From Rhodanobacter sp. 7MK24 (GTDB taxonomy: Bacteria > Pseudomonadota > Gammaproteobacteria > Xanthomonadales > Rhodanobacteraceae), in assembly GCF_014842995.1 (NCBI RefSeq), contig NZ_JACYXL010000003.1, positions 310,001 through 374,000 on the forward strand: a stretch of 64,000 bases of DNA, in the 5' to 3' direction. The notes under the pieces are model-generated. The model had not been told where the DNA came from. It saw only the letters and a program-made list of their open reading frames with translations, and ran no database searches. Positions 50,815-59,286 of this stretch are shown piece after piece. Every line of letters begins with the position of its first letter. Position 1 is the stretch's first letter. Made by a program: the position numbers and the translations under genes.

Positions 50815-50979
50815 TCAGTTCCCAGATACGGCGCGGTGGGCCACGCCGTCAATCGCGTAGGCAAGAAGGATTCCGAAATCCTCGGCGCGGCCTGCTCGTA
50901 GTTCCGGCGGATTGAACTCAGGCCGTTTCTCTGGGTTACCTCTCTCTTCACTCCGGGCACCCTGCCCTCCGCCCTTCAT
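50815..50979 (-). CDS. 54-aa repeat-associated ORF, coding status uncertain
   Basis: An ORF of 54 codons with the segment PEKRPEFNPPELRAGRAEDF. This wording is familiar from short hypothetical proteins annotated many times in Xanthomonadales genomes, which suggests it is part of a dispersed repeat and not a normal gene. No start signal of quality precedes it. Confidence 0.35.
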   Translation of the reverse strand: MKGGGQGARSEERGNPEKRPEFNPPELRAGRAEDFGILLAYAIDGVAHRAVSGN

Positions 50980-51050
50980 GTTCGCCGCCGCTCCTGCGGC
51001 GGAGTGGGCCAGCGAAGAGAGGTAACTCGGGCGCCGGCAGGCGACCGAAA
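50815..51050. repeat. dispersed repeat candidate between fucosidase and mutarotase genes
   Basis: This part of a 357-nt gap holds an inverted repeat (50935-50949 gttacctctctcttc and 51014-51026 gaagagaggtaac) around a small hairpin (ccgccg 50985-50990 / cggcgg 50997-51002). The style matches repeats that I recall in related genomes. It separates the converging fucosidase and mutarotase genes. Outside it, 50768-50814 and 51051-51124 show nothing. Confidence 0.5.
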
Positions 51051-51124
51051 CCGCTTTGTTACTTGCACCGGCGCACGCACCCCGATCTGCCGGCCAGGGA
51101 AGAGCTGATGATCTCGCACTGACA

Positions 51125-51493
51125 CTAACGACTGGTTCCGGGCGCCGCCAACGCGTCTTTCAGAGAGAAAATCCCGCGCATCGCCACCCACTTTTCGCCC
51201 GGCTTCGCCCACGGCAGGCGCTGCTGATAACCATCCATCAGCCGCTCCCAGGCCTGCACTCGCGGGTTGGTCGCATCAGCCGCCTGCTTGCCCGCGGCGT
51301 CGTAGCCGTCGGGCACCTGCATCACCATCACCAGCCGGTTCCCGGTGCGGAAGATCTCCATGTCCTCGATGCCCGCAGCTCGGATCGAGGCAACGATTTC
51401 CGGCCAGACCACATCGGGGCGGTGCCAGTTTTCGTACTCGGCGATGGCCGCCGCATCGTCGTGCAGATCGAGCGCGTAGTAGAGGCGAGGCAC
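51125..51493 (-). CDS. L-rhamnose mutarotase-family protein, probable L-fucose mutarotase
   Basis: A 122-residue RhaM-type (DUF718) protein: YYALDLHDDAAAIAEYENWH, then IEDMEIFRTGNRLVMVMQ and a C-terminal WVAMRGIFSLKD. Members interconvert alpha and beta anomers of deoxy sugars. Next to fucP and the fucose genes the substrate is probably L-fucose. It is 3 nt after fucP. Confidence 0.85.
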   Translation of the reverse strand: MPRLYYALDLHDDAAAIAEYENWHRPDVVWPEIVASIRAAGIEDMEIFRTGNRLVMVMQVPDGYDAAGKQAADATNPRVQAWERLMDGYQQRLPWAKPGEKWVAMRGIFSLKDALAAPGTSR

Positions 51494-51496
51494 CGA

Positions 51497-52804
51497 TCAG
51501 CCCCCCGCGTTGCCGGCACGCGGCAGCCGCCGCCATGCAAACCAGGCCACCACAGCGAAACCCAGCGCCGGCACGCTCAGCGCACGCGCAATGCCGGCGA
51601 GGTCGGACACCTTGCCCATCGCCGCCGTGAGCACCGCGCCGCCGATGATGGTCATCACCAGCAAGGCCGAACCGAGCTTGCGCTCGTCGTCGTCCATGCC
51701 TTCGACGCCCAACGCGAAGATGGTCGGATACATCACCGACATGAAGAAGCTGCAGGCCACCAGCGCGAGGGCGCCGCTCAGGCCGGGCCAAGCCAGCGCA
51801 TACAGCGCAAGCACGACATTGATCAGCGCGAATGCCAGCAGCAGGCGCACTGGCGCCAGGTATTTCATCAGCGCCGTGCCCGCAAAGCGGCCGAGCATGA
51901 AGCACACCAGCCCGGCGAGGATGAAGTTGGCTGCCGACGCTGCCGACGTGCCCGGCATCGTCGCCTGCACGTAGCGGATGGTGTAGCTCCACACGCCGAC
52001 CTGCGCGCCCACGTAGAAAAACTGCGCCGCCATCGCACCGGTGAAGCGGCGATCGCGCAGCAGCCGCGCCAGCACGCCATCGCGTCCGGTGGCATGCGTT
52101 GCAAGCGCATGCGGCGCAGTCACCGCAGGGAAGCGGGCCAGCAACACCAGCACGGCCCAGGCCAGCACGACCAGGCCGATGCAAAGGTAAGGCAGCTGCA
52201 CCGCGTGCGTCGCATCCGCGTAATACGTGGCGCGCTCGGCGGCGCTCATCGCAGCCAACTGCACCGGCGTGTGTTCCACGCCCGCGAGGATGAAATGCTG
52301 GCCGACCAGCACGCCGGCGATGGAGCCCAGCGGGTTGAACGCCTGTGCGAAATTGAGCCGGCGCGTCGCGCCATCGGGCGTACCCAGCACCGTCATCAAC
52401 GGGTTGGCCGAGGTTTCCAGGAAGGCCAGCCCGGTGGCGATCACGAACAGCGCGAACAGGAACACGCCATAGGTGTGCAGCTCCGCCGCCGGCCAGAACA
52501 GCAGCGCCCCCGCGCCGTACAGCACCAGCCCCAGCACCACCGCCTGCTTGTAACCGTAGCGGCGCATGAACATCGCCGCCGGCATCGCCACCAGGAAATA
52601 GCCGAGGTAGAACGCGCTCTGCACCAGGCCCGCCTGGAAATCGTCCAGCACGAAGGCCTTCTTGAACTGCGCGATCAGCACGTCGTTGAGGTTGTTGGCG
52701 GCACCCCACAGGAAGAACAGGCCAACGATCAGGAACAATGGCAGCCAGCGGCGAAGGCCTTGCGGCGCATCGGTGGCCGACATGGCCGGATATTCCGTCG
52801 TCAT
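51497..52804 (-). CDS. fucP: L-fucose/H+ symporter (MFS)
   Basis: A 435-residue transporter with 12 hydrophobic segments, the length of E. coli FucP (438). FHS-family features are FLWGAANNLNDVLIAQFKKAF (read in parts; the N-terminal Asn/Asp cluster), YLGYFLVAMPAAMFMRRYGYK and LETSANPLMTVLG. ATG at 52804 is chosen, with a GGTGG upstream; 52783 and 52852 are alternatives. Divergent from iclR. Confidence 0.93.
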   Translation of the reverse strand: MTTEYPAMSATDAPQGLRRWLPLFLIVGLFFLWGAANNLNDVLIAQFKKAFVLDDFQAGLVQSAFYLGYFLVAMPAAMFMRRYGYKQAVVLGLVLYGAGALLFWPAAELHTYGVFLFALFVIATGLAFLETSANPLMTVLGTPDGATRRLNFAQAFNPLGSIAGVLVGQHFILAGVEHTPVQLAAMSAAERATYYADATHAVQLPYLCIGLVVLAWAVLVLLARFPAVTAPHALATHATGRDGVLARLLRDRRFTGAMAAQFFYVGAQVGVWSYTIRYVQATMPGTSAASAANFILAGLVCFMLGRFAGTALMKYLAPVRLLLAFALINVVLALYALAWPGLSGALALVACSFFMSVMYPTIFALGVEGMDDDERKLGSALLVMTIIGGAVLTAAMGKVSDLAGIARALSVPALGFAVVAWFAWRRLPRAGNAGG

Positions 52805-52861
52805 TCGTGCATCCACCCCGATCTCCCGTTGCGACTCACAGATGCCGGACACGGCAGTGCA

Positions 52862-52889
52862 AATATGAAACAGTTATTCACCAGCGCAA
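52862..52889. promoter_or_regulatory. fucP promoter with overlapping operator candidate
   Basis: On the minus strand TTGCGC (52889-52884), 16 nt, CATATT (52867-52862). A short inverted repeat TGAA-7 nt-TTCA (52866-52880) lies across it, a suitable place for the divergent IclR regulator. Confidence 0.45.
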
Positions 52890-52954
52890 AGACGCGCTGC
52901 AACATGCCCCTCCGCATGGAAGTCGTCCACCACATGCGGCAAGCTAGCAAGATC

Positions 52955-53731
52955 ATGACGAAGCCTGCTCCCAAATACCGCGCTCCCGCGCTCGACAAGG
53001 GCCTGGACATCCTCGAACTGCTGGCCAGCGCGCACAAGCCGCTGAGCATCGTGGAAATCTCCGAAGGCGTCGGCCGCTCGCGCGGCGAAATCTTCCGCAT
53101 GCTGCAGGTGCTGGAGGAACGCGACTACCTCGCACGCACGGAAGGCGACGGCGGCTACAGCATCACGCCGCGGCTGTTCCTGCTGGCGATGGAACAGCCG
53201 CCCGTGAAAAGCGCCATCGAAGCCGCACTGCCGGTGATGCACCGCCTCGCCGAAACCACCGAGCAGGCCTGCCATCTCGTGGTGCCCTCGCGCGACCAGA
53301 TCGTGGTGATCGCCCGCGCCGACCCGCCGGGCGAGATCGCCCTGGTGGTGCGCATCGGCCATCGCCGGCCGATGTCTCAATCCACCTCCGGCCACGTGCT
53401 GCTGGCCTTCCAGGACGAACAGCTGCGCGAGCACTGGCTGGACGTCATCGCCGGCCAGGAGGCCGACCTGGACCGCAAGAAGCTGGTCCGCCAACTCGCG
53501 CAGGTGCGCAACCAGGGCTATGCCTGCGCGCGCAGCCACGTGGTGGACGCGGTCACCGACCTCTCGGCGCCGGTGCTGCAGCACGGTCGCGCCGTGTGTG
53601 CGCTCACCGTGCCTTTCATCGCGCAGCGCGCCTCCGCGCAGACCCAGCAGCGCACCATCGCCGCCTTGTGCAAAGCCACCGCGGAAATCTCCGACATCCT
53701 GCATTACGGCACGGCGACGCAAAAACGATGA
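52955..53731 (+). CDS. IclR-family regulator of the fucose genes
   Basis: A 258-residue IclR protein. The N-terminal winged helix is LDKGLDILELLASAHKPLSI, then EISEGVGRSRGEIFRMLQVLEERDYL. The C-terminal effector domain has TTEQACHLVVPSRDQIVVIA and SAPVLQHGRAVCALTVPF. It probably responds to a fucose-pathway sugar acid (inference from location). ATG at 52955 is chosen; upstream in-frame ATGs lie in the promoter region. Confidence 0.88.
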   Translation: MTKPAPKYRAPALDKGLDILELLASAHKPLSIVEISEGVGRSRGEIFRMLQVLEERDYLARTEGDGGYSITPRLFLLAMEQPPVKSAIEAALPVMHRLAETTEQACHLVVPSRDQIVVIARADPPGEIALVVRIGHRRPMSQSTSGHVLLAFQDEQLREHWLDVIAGQEADLDRKKLVRQLAQVRNQGYACARSHVVDAVTDLSAPVLQHGRAVCALTVPFIAQRASAQTQQRTIAALCKATAEISDILHYGTATQKR

Positions 53732-53802
53732 AGCGATGGATGGCTTGAAAGCGAATAAGGAGCTGGGCATGCGACGCGCCCTGCTCCCTCCATCCATTCG
53801 CT
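53732..53802 (+). terminator. nested hairpin after iclR
   Basis: Outer arms 53732-53743 and 53790-53802 (agcgatggatgg / ccatccattcgct, one bulge) enclose inner arms 53759-53768 and 53778-53787 (9 of 10 pairs). It starts at the base after the stop codon. No T-run follows. Confidence 0.5.
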
Positions 53803-53917
53803 GTTCGACTGCCTTCAGATGAACGGATGCCGTGCGATACAGCTCCGGACGCGATGGAAACCGCAACAGTCCGTGCATGATCTTCATTGCAACTCTTCCC
53901 ACGCAAGGAGCCCTGCC

Positions 53918-55408
53918 ATGAACCAGCCCGCCCTGTCGGCCCTCGCACTGGCCTGCGTCGCCGGCCTCGCCGTCGCCATGCCCGTTGGCGCGGCCACGCC
54001 TGCCGCGAGTGGCGCCGACATCACGCTTTACCGCAGCGACAGCACGGCGCTGTACGCCAGCAGCGGCGACGGCAATGTCAGCGACGGCTACGCGGTGATC
54101 CGCGAGCGCCGCGCGCTCGCCCTGCAGCCCGGCGTGCAGGACATCACCCTCGGCGACCTGCCCGACCAGCTCGACGCCGAAGCGCTGGCGCTGGGCTTTC
54201 CCGATGGCGGCGCGAAAGTGGTTTCTCAGCGCCTGCTGCTGGGCCAGGGCGAGAGCGCCGCACTGACCGGCCTGATCGGCCGCGAGGTCACCATACTGGG
54301 TGACAACGGCGAGGCACTTGCCACTGGCACATTGAAGCGTGTCAGCAACGATGGCTTGATGATTGAAAGCGTCTCCGGCAAAAGCGTGCTGGGCACGACC
54401 TGGATCCGCCAGTACGCCGGCGTGCGCGTGAACGGCGGCGATTTCCCCACCGGCTCCAGCCTGCGCCTGCGTGTGGATGCCGCGCGTGGCGGCAACAGCG
54501 AGGCCGTGCTCAGCTATCCCACTTCCGGCCTGGGCTGGCGCGCCGCTTACGTGGCCGCACTGCAGCCAGGCAACAACGGTTGCCGCATGCAGTTCGAATC
54601 GCGCGCCAGCATCGCTAACCGCAGCGGGCGCGACTGGAACGACGCGAAGCTCACCCTGATCGCGGGCGAGCCGAACTTCGCCAAGCCTTCCGCACCGCGC
54701 CCGATGATGATGAGGGCAGCCGCTCTTTCGTTCTCCGCCAAGACGGAGCCGCAGCAGGAGCAAATGGACAACTACCGCAGCTACACGTTGCCGTCTCCAG
54801 TGAACCTGCCCGACGGCAGCGTGAGCCAGGTGCCGCTGTACGACACGCGCCCGCTTTCATGCGAACGCACCAATCTCGTGGAAAGCGGCGGCGTCTGGCA
54901 ACCCGAACAGCCAATGCTGAGTTCCGATCCCGTCGCGGGCGGCGAAAGCAACGTCGTCAGCACGCTCAAGTTCACCGCCTTCGACAGCCTGCCCGCCGGC
55001 TACCTGCGCGTGCTCACGCAGGACAGCCACGGCACCCCGCAATTCATCGGCGAAGGACGCATCAGCGACACGCCCAAGGGCAGCGCCGCCACCATCGAGC
55101 TGGGCAGCGCCTTCGATCTTCGCTCCACGCGCGAACGCACCGCCTTCCACGTGGACAAGGCTGGCCGCACGATGGACGAAGCCTTCCGCATCACCCTCAC
55201 CAATGCCGGCGACAGCGCGCGCACCGTCACCGTGCGCGAGCATCCCAACCGCTGGCGCGAATGGAAGCTGGCTTCGTCCAGTACGCCGCCCAGCAAGCAG
55301 ACCACCGACACGCTGGAGTTCCGCATCGACGTACCAGCCGGCGGCAAGGCCGTACTGGACTATGCCGTGCACTACGCCTGGACGGCGGAACAGCAACCGC
55401 AGCCCTGA
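53918..55408 (+). CDS. exported DUF4139-domain protein
   Basis: A 496-residue exported protein. The signal peptide is ALSALALACVAGLAVAMPVGAA. Segments such as SYPTSGLGWRAAYVAAL and SRASIANRSGRDWNDAKLTLIAGEPN (read in parts), and the beta-rich C-terminus, are typical of DUF4139 proteins. Function is unknown, probably periplasmic or surface. AAGGAG stands 8 nt before the ATG. It is followed 13 nt later by the isomerase-like gene. Confidence 0.88.
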   Translation: MNQPALSALALACVAGLAVAMPVGAATPAASGADITLYRSDSTALYASSGDGNVSDGYAVIRERRALALQPGVQDITLGDLPDQLDAEALALGFPDGGAKVVSQRLLLGQGESAALTGLIGREVTILGDNGEALATGTLKRVSNDGLMIESVSGKSVLGTTWIRQYAGVRVNGGDFPTGSSLRLRVDAARGGNSEAVLSYPTSGLGWRAAYVAALQPGNNGCRMQFESRASIANRSGRDWNDAKLTLIAGEPNFAKPSAPRPMMMRAAALSFSAKTEPQQEQMDNYRSYTLPSPVNLPDGSVSQVPLYDTRPLSCERTNLVESGGVWQPEQPMLSSDPVAGGESNVVSTLKFTAFDSLPAGYLRVLTQDSHGTPQFIGEGRISDTPKGSAATIELGSAFDLRSTRERTAFHVDKAGRTMDEAFRITLTNAGDSARTVTVREHPNRWREWKLASSSTPPSKQTTDTLEFRIDVPAGGKAVLDYAVHYAWTAEQQPQP

Positions 55409-55421
55409 CCGGAGCAATCCC

Positions 55422-56177
55422 ATGATCGAAGTCATCCATCACGATGCCGTTGCGGAAGTCCATCTCGCACGACCGCCCGTCAACGCACTGAACCTGGAGT
55501 TGCTGCAAACGCTGCATGCCGCGCTGGACAAGGCAGTGGCCGATGGCGCACGCGGCATCGTGCTCTCCGGCGTGCCTGGCATGTTTTCCGCCGGCGTAGA
55601 CGTGCCGGCACTGTTGCATGCGGACCGCGCCGGCGTGCAGGCCTTCTGGCGCGAATTCTTCGCCACGGCCTCCGTGCTGGCCTGCTCGCCGGTGCCGGTG
55701 GCTGCCGCGGTCACCGGCCACAGTCCCGCCGGCGGTGCGGTGATGGCACTGATGTGCGACTACCGCGTGATGGCGCAAGGGCCTTACAAGATCGGCCTCA
55801 ACGAAGTGCAGGTGGGGCTTGCCGTGCCCGACTGCATCCAGCTCGCGCTGCGCCGCGTGGTGGGCGCCTACCGCGCGGAGCGATTGCTGGTTGCCGGCGA
55901 GATGATCGACGCGGAACAGGCGCTGGCCTGCGGCTTCGTGGACGAAACCACCGGCATCGACCAGGTGGTGACGCGCGCGTTGCACTGGATGAACGGGTTG
56001 CTCGCCCTGCCCCCGCACGCCATGCTCGCCACCCGCCGCGTCGCGCGCGCCGACCTCATCGCCACCTATGCCGACCTGGATACGCTGCCCATCGGTGAGT
56101 TCGTCGAAGGCTTCTATCACCCGCAGACGCAGGCCACGCTGCAAGCGCTGGCGGCCAGGCTCAAGAGCAAAGGCTGA
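55422..56177 (+). CDS. crotonase-fold protein resembling delta3,delta2-enoyl-CoA isomerase
   Basis: A 251-residue crotonase. FSAGVDVPALL, GHSPAGGAVMALMCDYRVMA and IGLNEVQVGLAVPDCI parallel mitochondrial enoyl-CoA isomerase 1. The first catalytic Glu of hydratases (GGGxEL) is missing and the second (NEVQ) is kept, the pattern of isomerases that use one Glu. It should shift 3-enoyl to 2-enoyl-CoA during unsaturated fatty acid oxidation. GGAG precedes ATG. Confidence 0.85.
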   Translation: MIEVIHHDAVAEVHLARPPVNALNLELLQTLHAALDKAVADGARGIVLSGVPGMFSAGVDVPALLHADRAGVQAFWREFFATASVLACSPVPVAAAVTGHSPAGGAVMALMCDYRVMAQGPYKIGLNEVQVGLAVPDCIQLALRRVVGAYRAERLLVAGEMIDAEQALACGFVDETTGIDQVVTRALHWMNGLLALPPHAMLATRRVARADLIATYADLDTLPIGEFVEGFYHPQTQATLQALAARLKSKG

Positions 56178-56183
56178 ACCCGC

Positions 56184-56672
56184 TTAGGGTTCCCAGATCA
56201 TGTGCACATCCGCCCGAGCGTAGTGTGACCCCGCGCGTGGCGCGGGATGATGTCGGAAGCCGACGCTCTCATACAGCGCCAGCGCCGGCCCGAGCAGGCT
56301 GCTGGACTCCAGGAACAGTTCGCGTGCACCAAGCCCGCGGTACAAGTCCAGTGCTGCGTCCATCAGCAGGCGACCGACCCCGCGACCGCGCGCCTCGGGC
56401 GATACCGCCATCTTGGTGAGCTCGTAGACGCCGTCGCCCTCGTATTTCAACGCGACGGTACCGAGCGCCTGGTCGTCCTCGCCGATGGCAAAAAGGATGT
56501 GTCCCCCATTCGCGAGGATGTGCCCCTCGGGGTTGCCAAGCACTTCGCGGTCGTAGTCCTCGACCACGAACCAGTGCTCCAGCCATTCGATGTTTAGCGC
56601 AGCGAACGCCGTGCGCCAGCGCGGGTCGAAGCCGACGATGCGGATATTGTCTTGCCGTGCCGGGGTGGTCAT
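56184..56672 (-). CDS. GNAT N-acetyltransferase
   Basis: A 162-residue GNAT: YELTKMAVSPEARGRGVGRLL (read in parts, about 87-107; typical QxxGxG/A loop) and FLESSSLLGPALALYESVGF. The substrate is unknown. ATG at 56672 has GGGAAG 8 nt upstream; a longer frame exists without support. It is on the strand opposite to the isomerase gene. Confidence 0.88.
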   Translation of the reverse strand: MTTPARQDNIRIVGFDPRWRTAFAALNIEWLEHWFVVEDYDREVLGNPEGHILANGGHILFAIGEDDQALGTVALKYEGDGVYELTKMAVSPEARGRGVGRLLMDAALDLYRGLGARELFLESSSLLGPALALYESVGFRHHPAPRAGSHYARADVHMIWEP

Positions 56673-56748
56673 TCGCGCTTCCCGTGAGACACCGGTTGCC
56701 GGAGTCGGCGATGCTTCCGCGTTCCGCGCCATGCGCGAAATGCAGCGA

Positions 56749-57597
56749 TCACTCCTCGCCCGTCGCCGCCGGTCGCGAGCGGTCGCTCACCCAGCCGCTC
56801 CACGACGGCGCGTAGAGCCGTGAGCCGGCGAGGCCGGCGTGTTCCATCGCCAGCAGGTTGTGGCACGCAGTGACGCCGGAGCCGCACATGTGCACGACTT
56901 CGGCAGGAGCTCGCGTACCGAGTACGGCGAGGAAATCGCGCCTCAGCTCCGCCGCATCCTTGAAACGACCATCGGCGGCGAGGTTGTCGGCGAAGGGGCG
57001 ATTGCGCGCACCGGGCACATGGCCCGCGACGGGATCGAGCGGTTCGGTATCGCCGCGGTAGCGCGGCGCGGCGCGGGCGTCGATCAGCAGCGGCGCAGGT
57101 GCCGCGTGCAAGGCGGTGTGATCGAGCACGACCTGGGCCGGATCGAACTGCACGGCGACCGAGGTCGCCGCGCGCAGCGGCACAGTGGTTTCCACCGGCA
57201 GGCCTGCTCTCTGCCATCCAGCGTAGCCTCCATCGAGCACCGTCACGGCCCGTTCGCCGGCAAAGCGCAGCATCCACCACAGGCGCGCTGCGGCCAATGC
57301 ACCGTTGCCCGCGTCGTAGGCAACCACCTGCAGGCCCGGCCGCCAGCCCCAGCAGCCGAGCACGGCGGAAAACGCTTCCGCCGACGGCAGCGGGTGGCGC
57401 CCCATCCCTTGCGATTGCAGCGAAAGGTCGGAGAGGTCGGTGTCCAGCTCGGCGTATACGGCGCCTGGGATATGGCCTGCAAGGTAGTCGCGGCGGCCCT
57501 GCGCAGGATCGGCGAGATCCATGCGGCAATCGACGATCAGCACCGCATCCGGTGGCAGCGCGGCGAGTTCGGTCGCGGAAATCAACGTGGTCTTCAT
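56749..57597 (-). CDS. sseA: 3-mercaptopyruvate sulfurtransferase
   Basis: A 282-residue two-rhodanese-domain protein. The N-terminal inactive domain has AVYAELDTDLSD and the C-terminal domain carries the active loop CGSGVTA in HMCGSGVTACHN (about residue 240), diagnostic for mercaptopyruvate over thiosulfate transferases. ATG at 57597 overlaps the NUDIX stop (ATGA). Confidence 0.92.
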   Translation of the reverse strand: MKTTLISATELAALPPDAVLIVDCRMDLADPAQGRRDYLAGHIPGAVYAELDTDLSDLSLQSQGMGRHPLPSAEAFSAVLGCWGWRPGLQVVAYDAGNGALAAARLWWMLRFAGERAVTVLDGGYAGWQRAGLPVETTVPLRAATSVAVQFDPAQVVLDHTALHAAPAPLLIDARAAPRYRGDTEPLDPVAGHVPGARNRPFADNLAADGRFKDAAELRRDFLAVLGTRAPAEVVHMCGSGVTACHNLLAMEHAGLAGSRLYAPSWSGWVSDRSRPAATGEE

Positions 57598-58187
57598 GCG
57601 CGTCCCATCCTCTTCAGCAGATTGAGCAGGATCGCCGCAGTGGCGCCCCATATGCGATGGCCGCCGTGCACGAACTCCACCATTTCGCGGCGATGGCCGC
57701 GGAATTCCATGGTGTAGCGGCGCAGATTGGCCGGATCGAGAAAGAACGCCAGCGGCACCTCGAACACTTCGGCGACTTCGGCGGGCGCGGCTTTCAACTG
57801 GCTGTGCTCTGCGATGCGCGCCACCACCGGCGTGATGCGGTAGCCGCTGATCGTATCGAAGTTGTCGAGGTAGCCCAGCGGCGTGACCTGGGCAGGATCC
57901 AGGCCGATCTCTTCCTCGCTTTCGCGCAGCGCGGTGGCCAGCGCGTCGGCATCGCCGGGGTCCGCCCGGCCGCCGGGAAGCGCCACCTGCCCCGCATGCG
58001 ATTGCAGGTTGTCGGTGCGGACAGTGAATACCACCAGCGGCGATTCGCCATCGCGCAAGGCCAGCAAGACCGCCGCGGGGCGACGCTGTGCCGTACCCAG
58101 CAGCTCGTTCATGTCGGCGTGGTTCCAGCCGGGCGTGTCGGTTGATGTGGAGAGCGGCAACAGCGCCTGCAGCAGATCGTCGTTCAT
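57594..58187 (-). CDS. nudL: NUDIX CoA pyrophosphatase
   Basis: A 197-residue NUDIX hydrolase: the box GRADPGDADALATALRESEEEIGL (read in parts, about 78-101; REExxE pattern as RESEEE) and the NuCoA-type upstream LPGG with HAGQVALPGG. It hydrolyses CoA and acyl-CoA to phosphopantetheine and ADP. ATGA overlap with the DUF1289 gene. Confidence 0.9.
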   Translation of the reverse strand: MNDDLLQALLPLSTSTDTPGWNHADMNELLGTAQRRPAAVLLALRDGESPLVVFTVRTDNLQSHAGQVALPGGRADPGDADALATALRESEEEIGLDPAQVTPLGYLDNFDTISGYRITPVVARIAEHSQLKAAPAEVAEVFEVPLAFFLDPANLRRYTMEFRGHRREMVEFVHGGHRIWGATAAILLNLLKRMGRA

Positions 58188-58375
58188 GGGTGCTTCCGCG
58201 CGGGCAGCACGTCGCGCATCACGCGCAGGCGCTCGGCGTCGCTCATCGCACGCCAGCGTCCGATTTCGTCGATCGTCCGGCGGCAGCCGATGCAGTAACC
58301 CTGCGGATCCAGCTGGCAGACGCCGATGCACGGCGTGGCCACGGGCGGCGGTGCGGTGGGAAGTTCGTTCGGCAT
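58184..58375 (-). CDS. DUF1289 protein
   Basis: A 63-residue protein with CIGVCQLDPQGYCIGCRRTI: four cysteines (CxxxC, CxxC) that may bind a metal or Fe-S cluster. Followed by the DUF1289-typical EIGRW. Function unknown. First gene of the DUF1289-nudL-sseA unit. Confidence 0.88.
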   Translation of the reverse strand: MPNELPTAPPPVATPCIGVCQLDPQGYCIGCRRTIDEIGRWRAMSDAERLRVMRDVLPARKHP

Positions 58376-58411
58376 GACCCTGCGATTTTAGCAGCAGGGA
58401 CAAGCGCCCTC

Positions 58412-59155
58412 TCAGTGCGAATCCTGGTCGGATGCAGGTGGCTTGATCGCCAGCAGCTCGATCTCGAACACCAGCGCCTCGTTGGGGCCGATGCGCGGCA
58501 ACTGGCCTTCCTTGCCGTAGGCGAGCTGCGGCGGGATCACCACCTTCCAGCGGTCACCCACGTGCATGCGCGGGATCACATCACGCCAGCCGGGGATCAT
58601 GTGATCCACGGTGATGCTCGCTGGCGCATTGTGCGCCCAGGTACTGTCGAATTCGGTGCCGTCCACCAGCATGCCGCGATAGTCCACCACCACCGTGCTG
58701 GTGGCCATGGGAGTGGCGGTGCCGTCGCCGCGCTTGATCACGGAATACTGGATGCCGGAGGGCAGCCGGATCACGCCGGGCTGCTTGGCGTTGCGCACCA
58801 TGAACGCGGCGCTCTTGCGTGCATTGGCTTCCGCGATCTGCTCGAACTCGACCTGCGCGTCGGTGCGCAACTGCTGGTTGAGGGAGCTCAACTGCTGGTG
58901 CATCGCCTGCATCGACACGCTGGGCTGGCGCTTCTCGTAAGCGTCCTGGATCGCGCGCTGCAACGTGGCGATGTCGATTTCCGGTACGCCGGGCTGGTTG
59001 CGGCCCGCAGCGAACTGGCTGCCGATCTGGTAGCCGATGGCGTAGGAAAGCTTGACCTTGTCCAGCTTCACCGGTGCCGGCAACTGCGCCTGATCCTGCG
59101 CATGCGCGACGCCGGCCAGCAACAGGCAGGGCAGCAACCAACGCAGTCGAATCAT
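58412..59155 (-). CDS. FkpA/Mip-like peptidyl-prolyl isomerase
   Basis: A 247-residue exported FKBP-type isomerase: signal peptide LRWLLPCLLLAGVAHA, N-terminal dimerisation domain (KLSYAIGYQIGSQF, long helix about 65-125), and C-terminal FKBP domain with VVVDYRGMLVDGTEFDSTW and IPPQLAYG. It assists periplasmic protein folding. ATG at 59155 has GGAG upstream; 59167 is an alternative. Confidence 0.93.
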   Translation of the reverse strand: MIRLRWLLPCLLLAGVAHAQDQAQLPAPVKLDKVKLSYAIGYQIGSQFAAGRNQPGVPEIDIATLQRAIQDAYEKRQPSVSMQAMHQQLSSLNQQLRTDAQVEFEQIAEANARKSAAFMVRNAKQPGVIRLPSGIQYSVIKRGDGTATPMATSTVVVDYRGMLVDGTEFDSTWAHNAPASITVDHMIPGWRDVIPRMHVGDRWKVVIPPQLAYGKEGQLPRIGPNEALVFEIELLAIKPPASDQDSH

Positions 59156-59286
59156 GCCGTTCTCCATCGCGTACCAAGGCGCCACATCGTAAGGGTTTCG
59201 CCCGCCGAGTGCAGGTTGAGAACCTCTCGCAGCCACAAAGGTTCCCGCTGTTACCATAAGCGTTTCGGCAGCACTGGAACCGGCCC

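Noticed and set aside
51056-52954. Long in-frame N-terminal extension of the IclR gene
   Set aside because: It runs antisense through fucP and has no domain; the IclR helix-turn-helix begins at about 52985.
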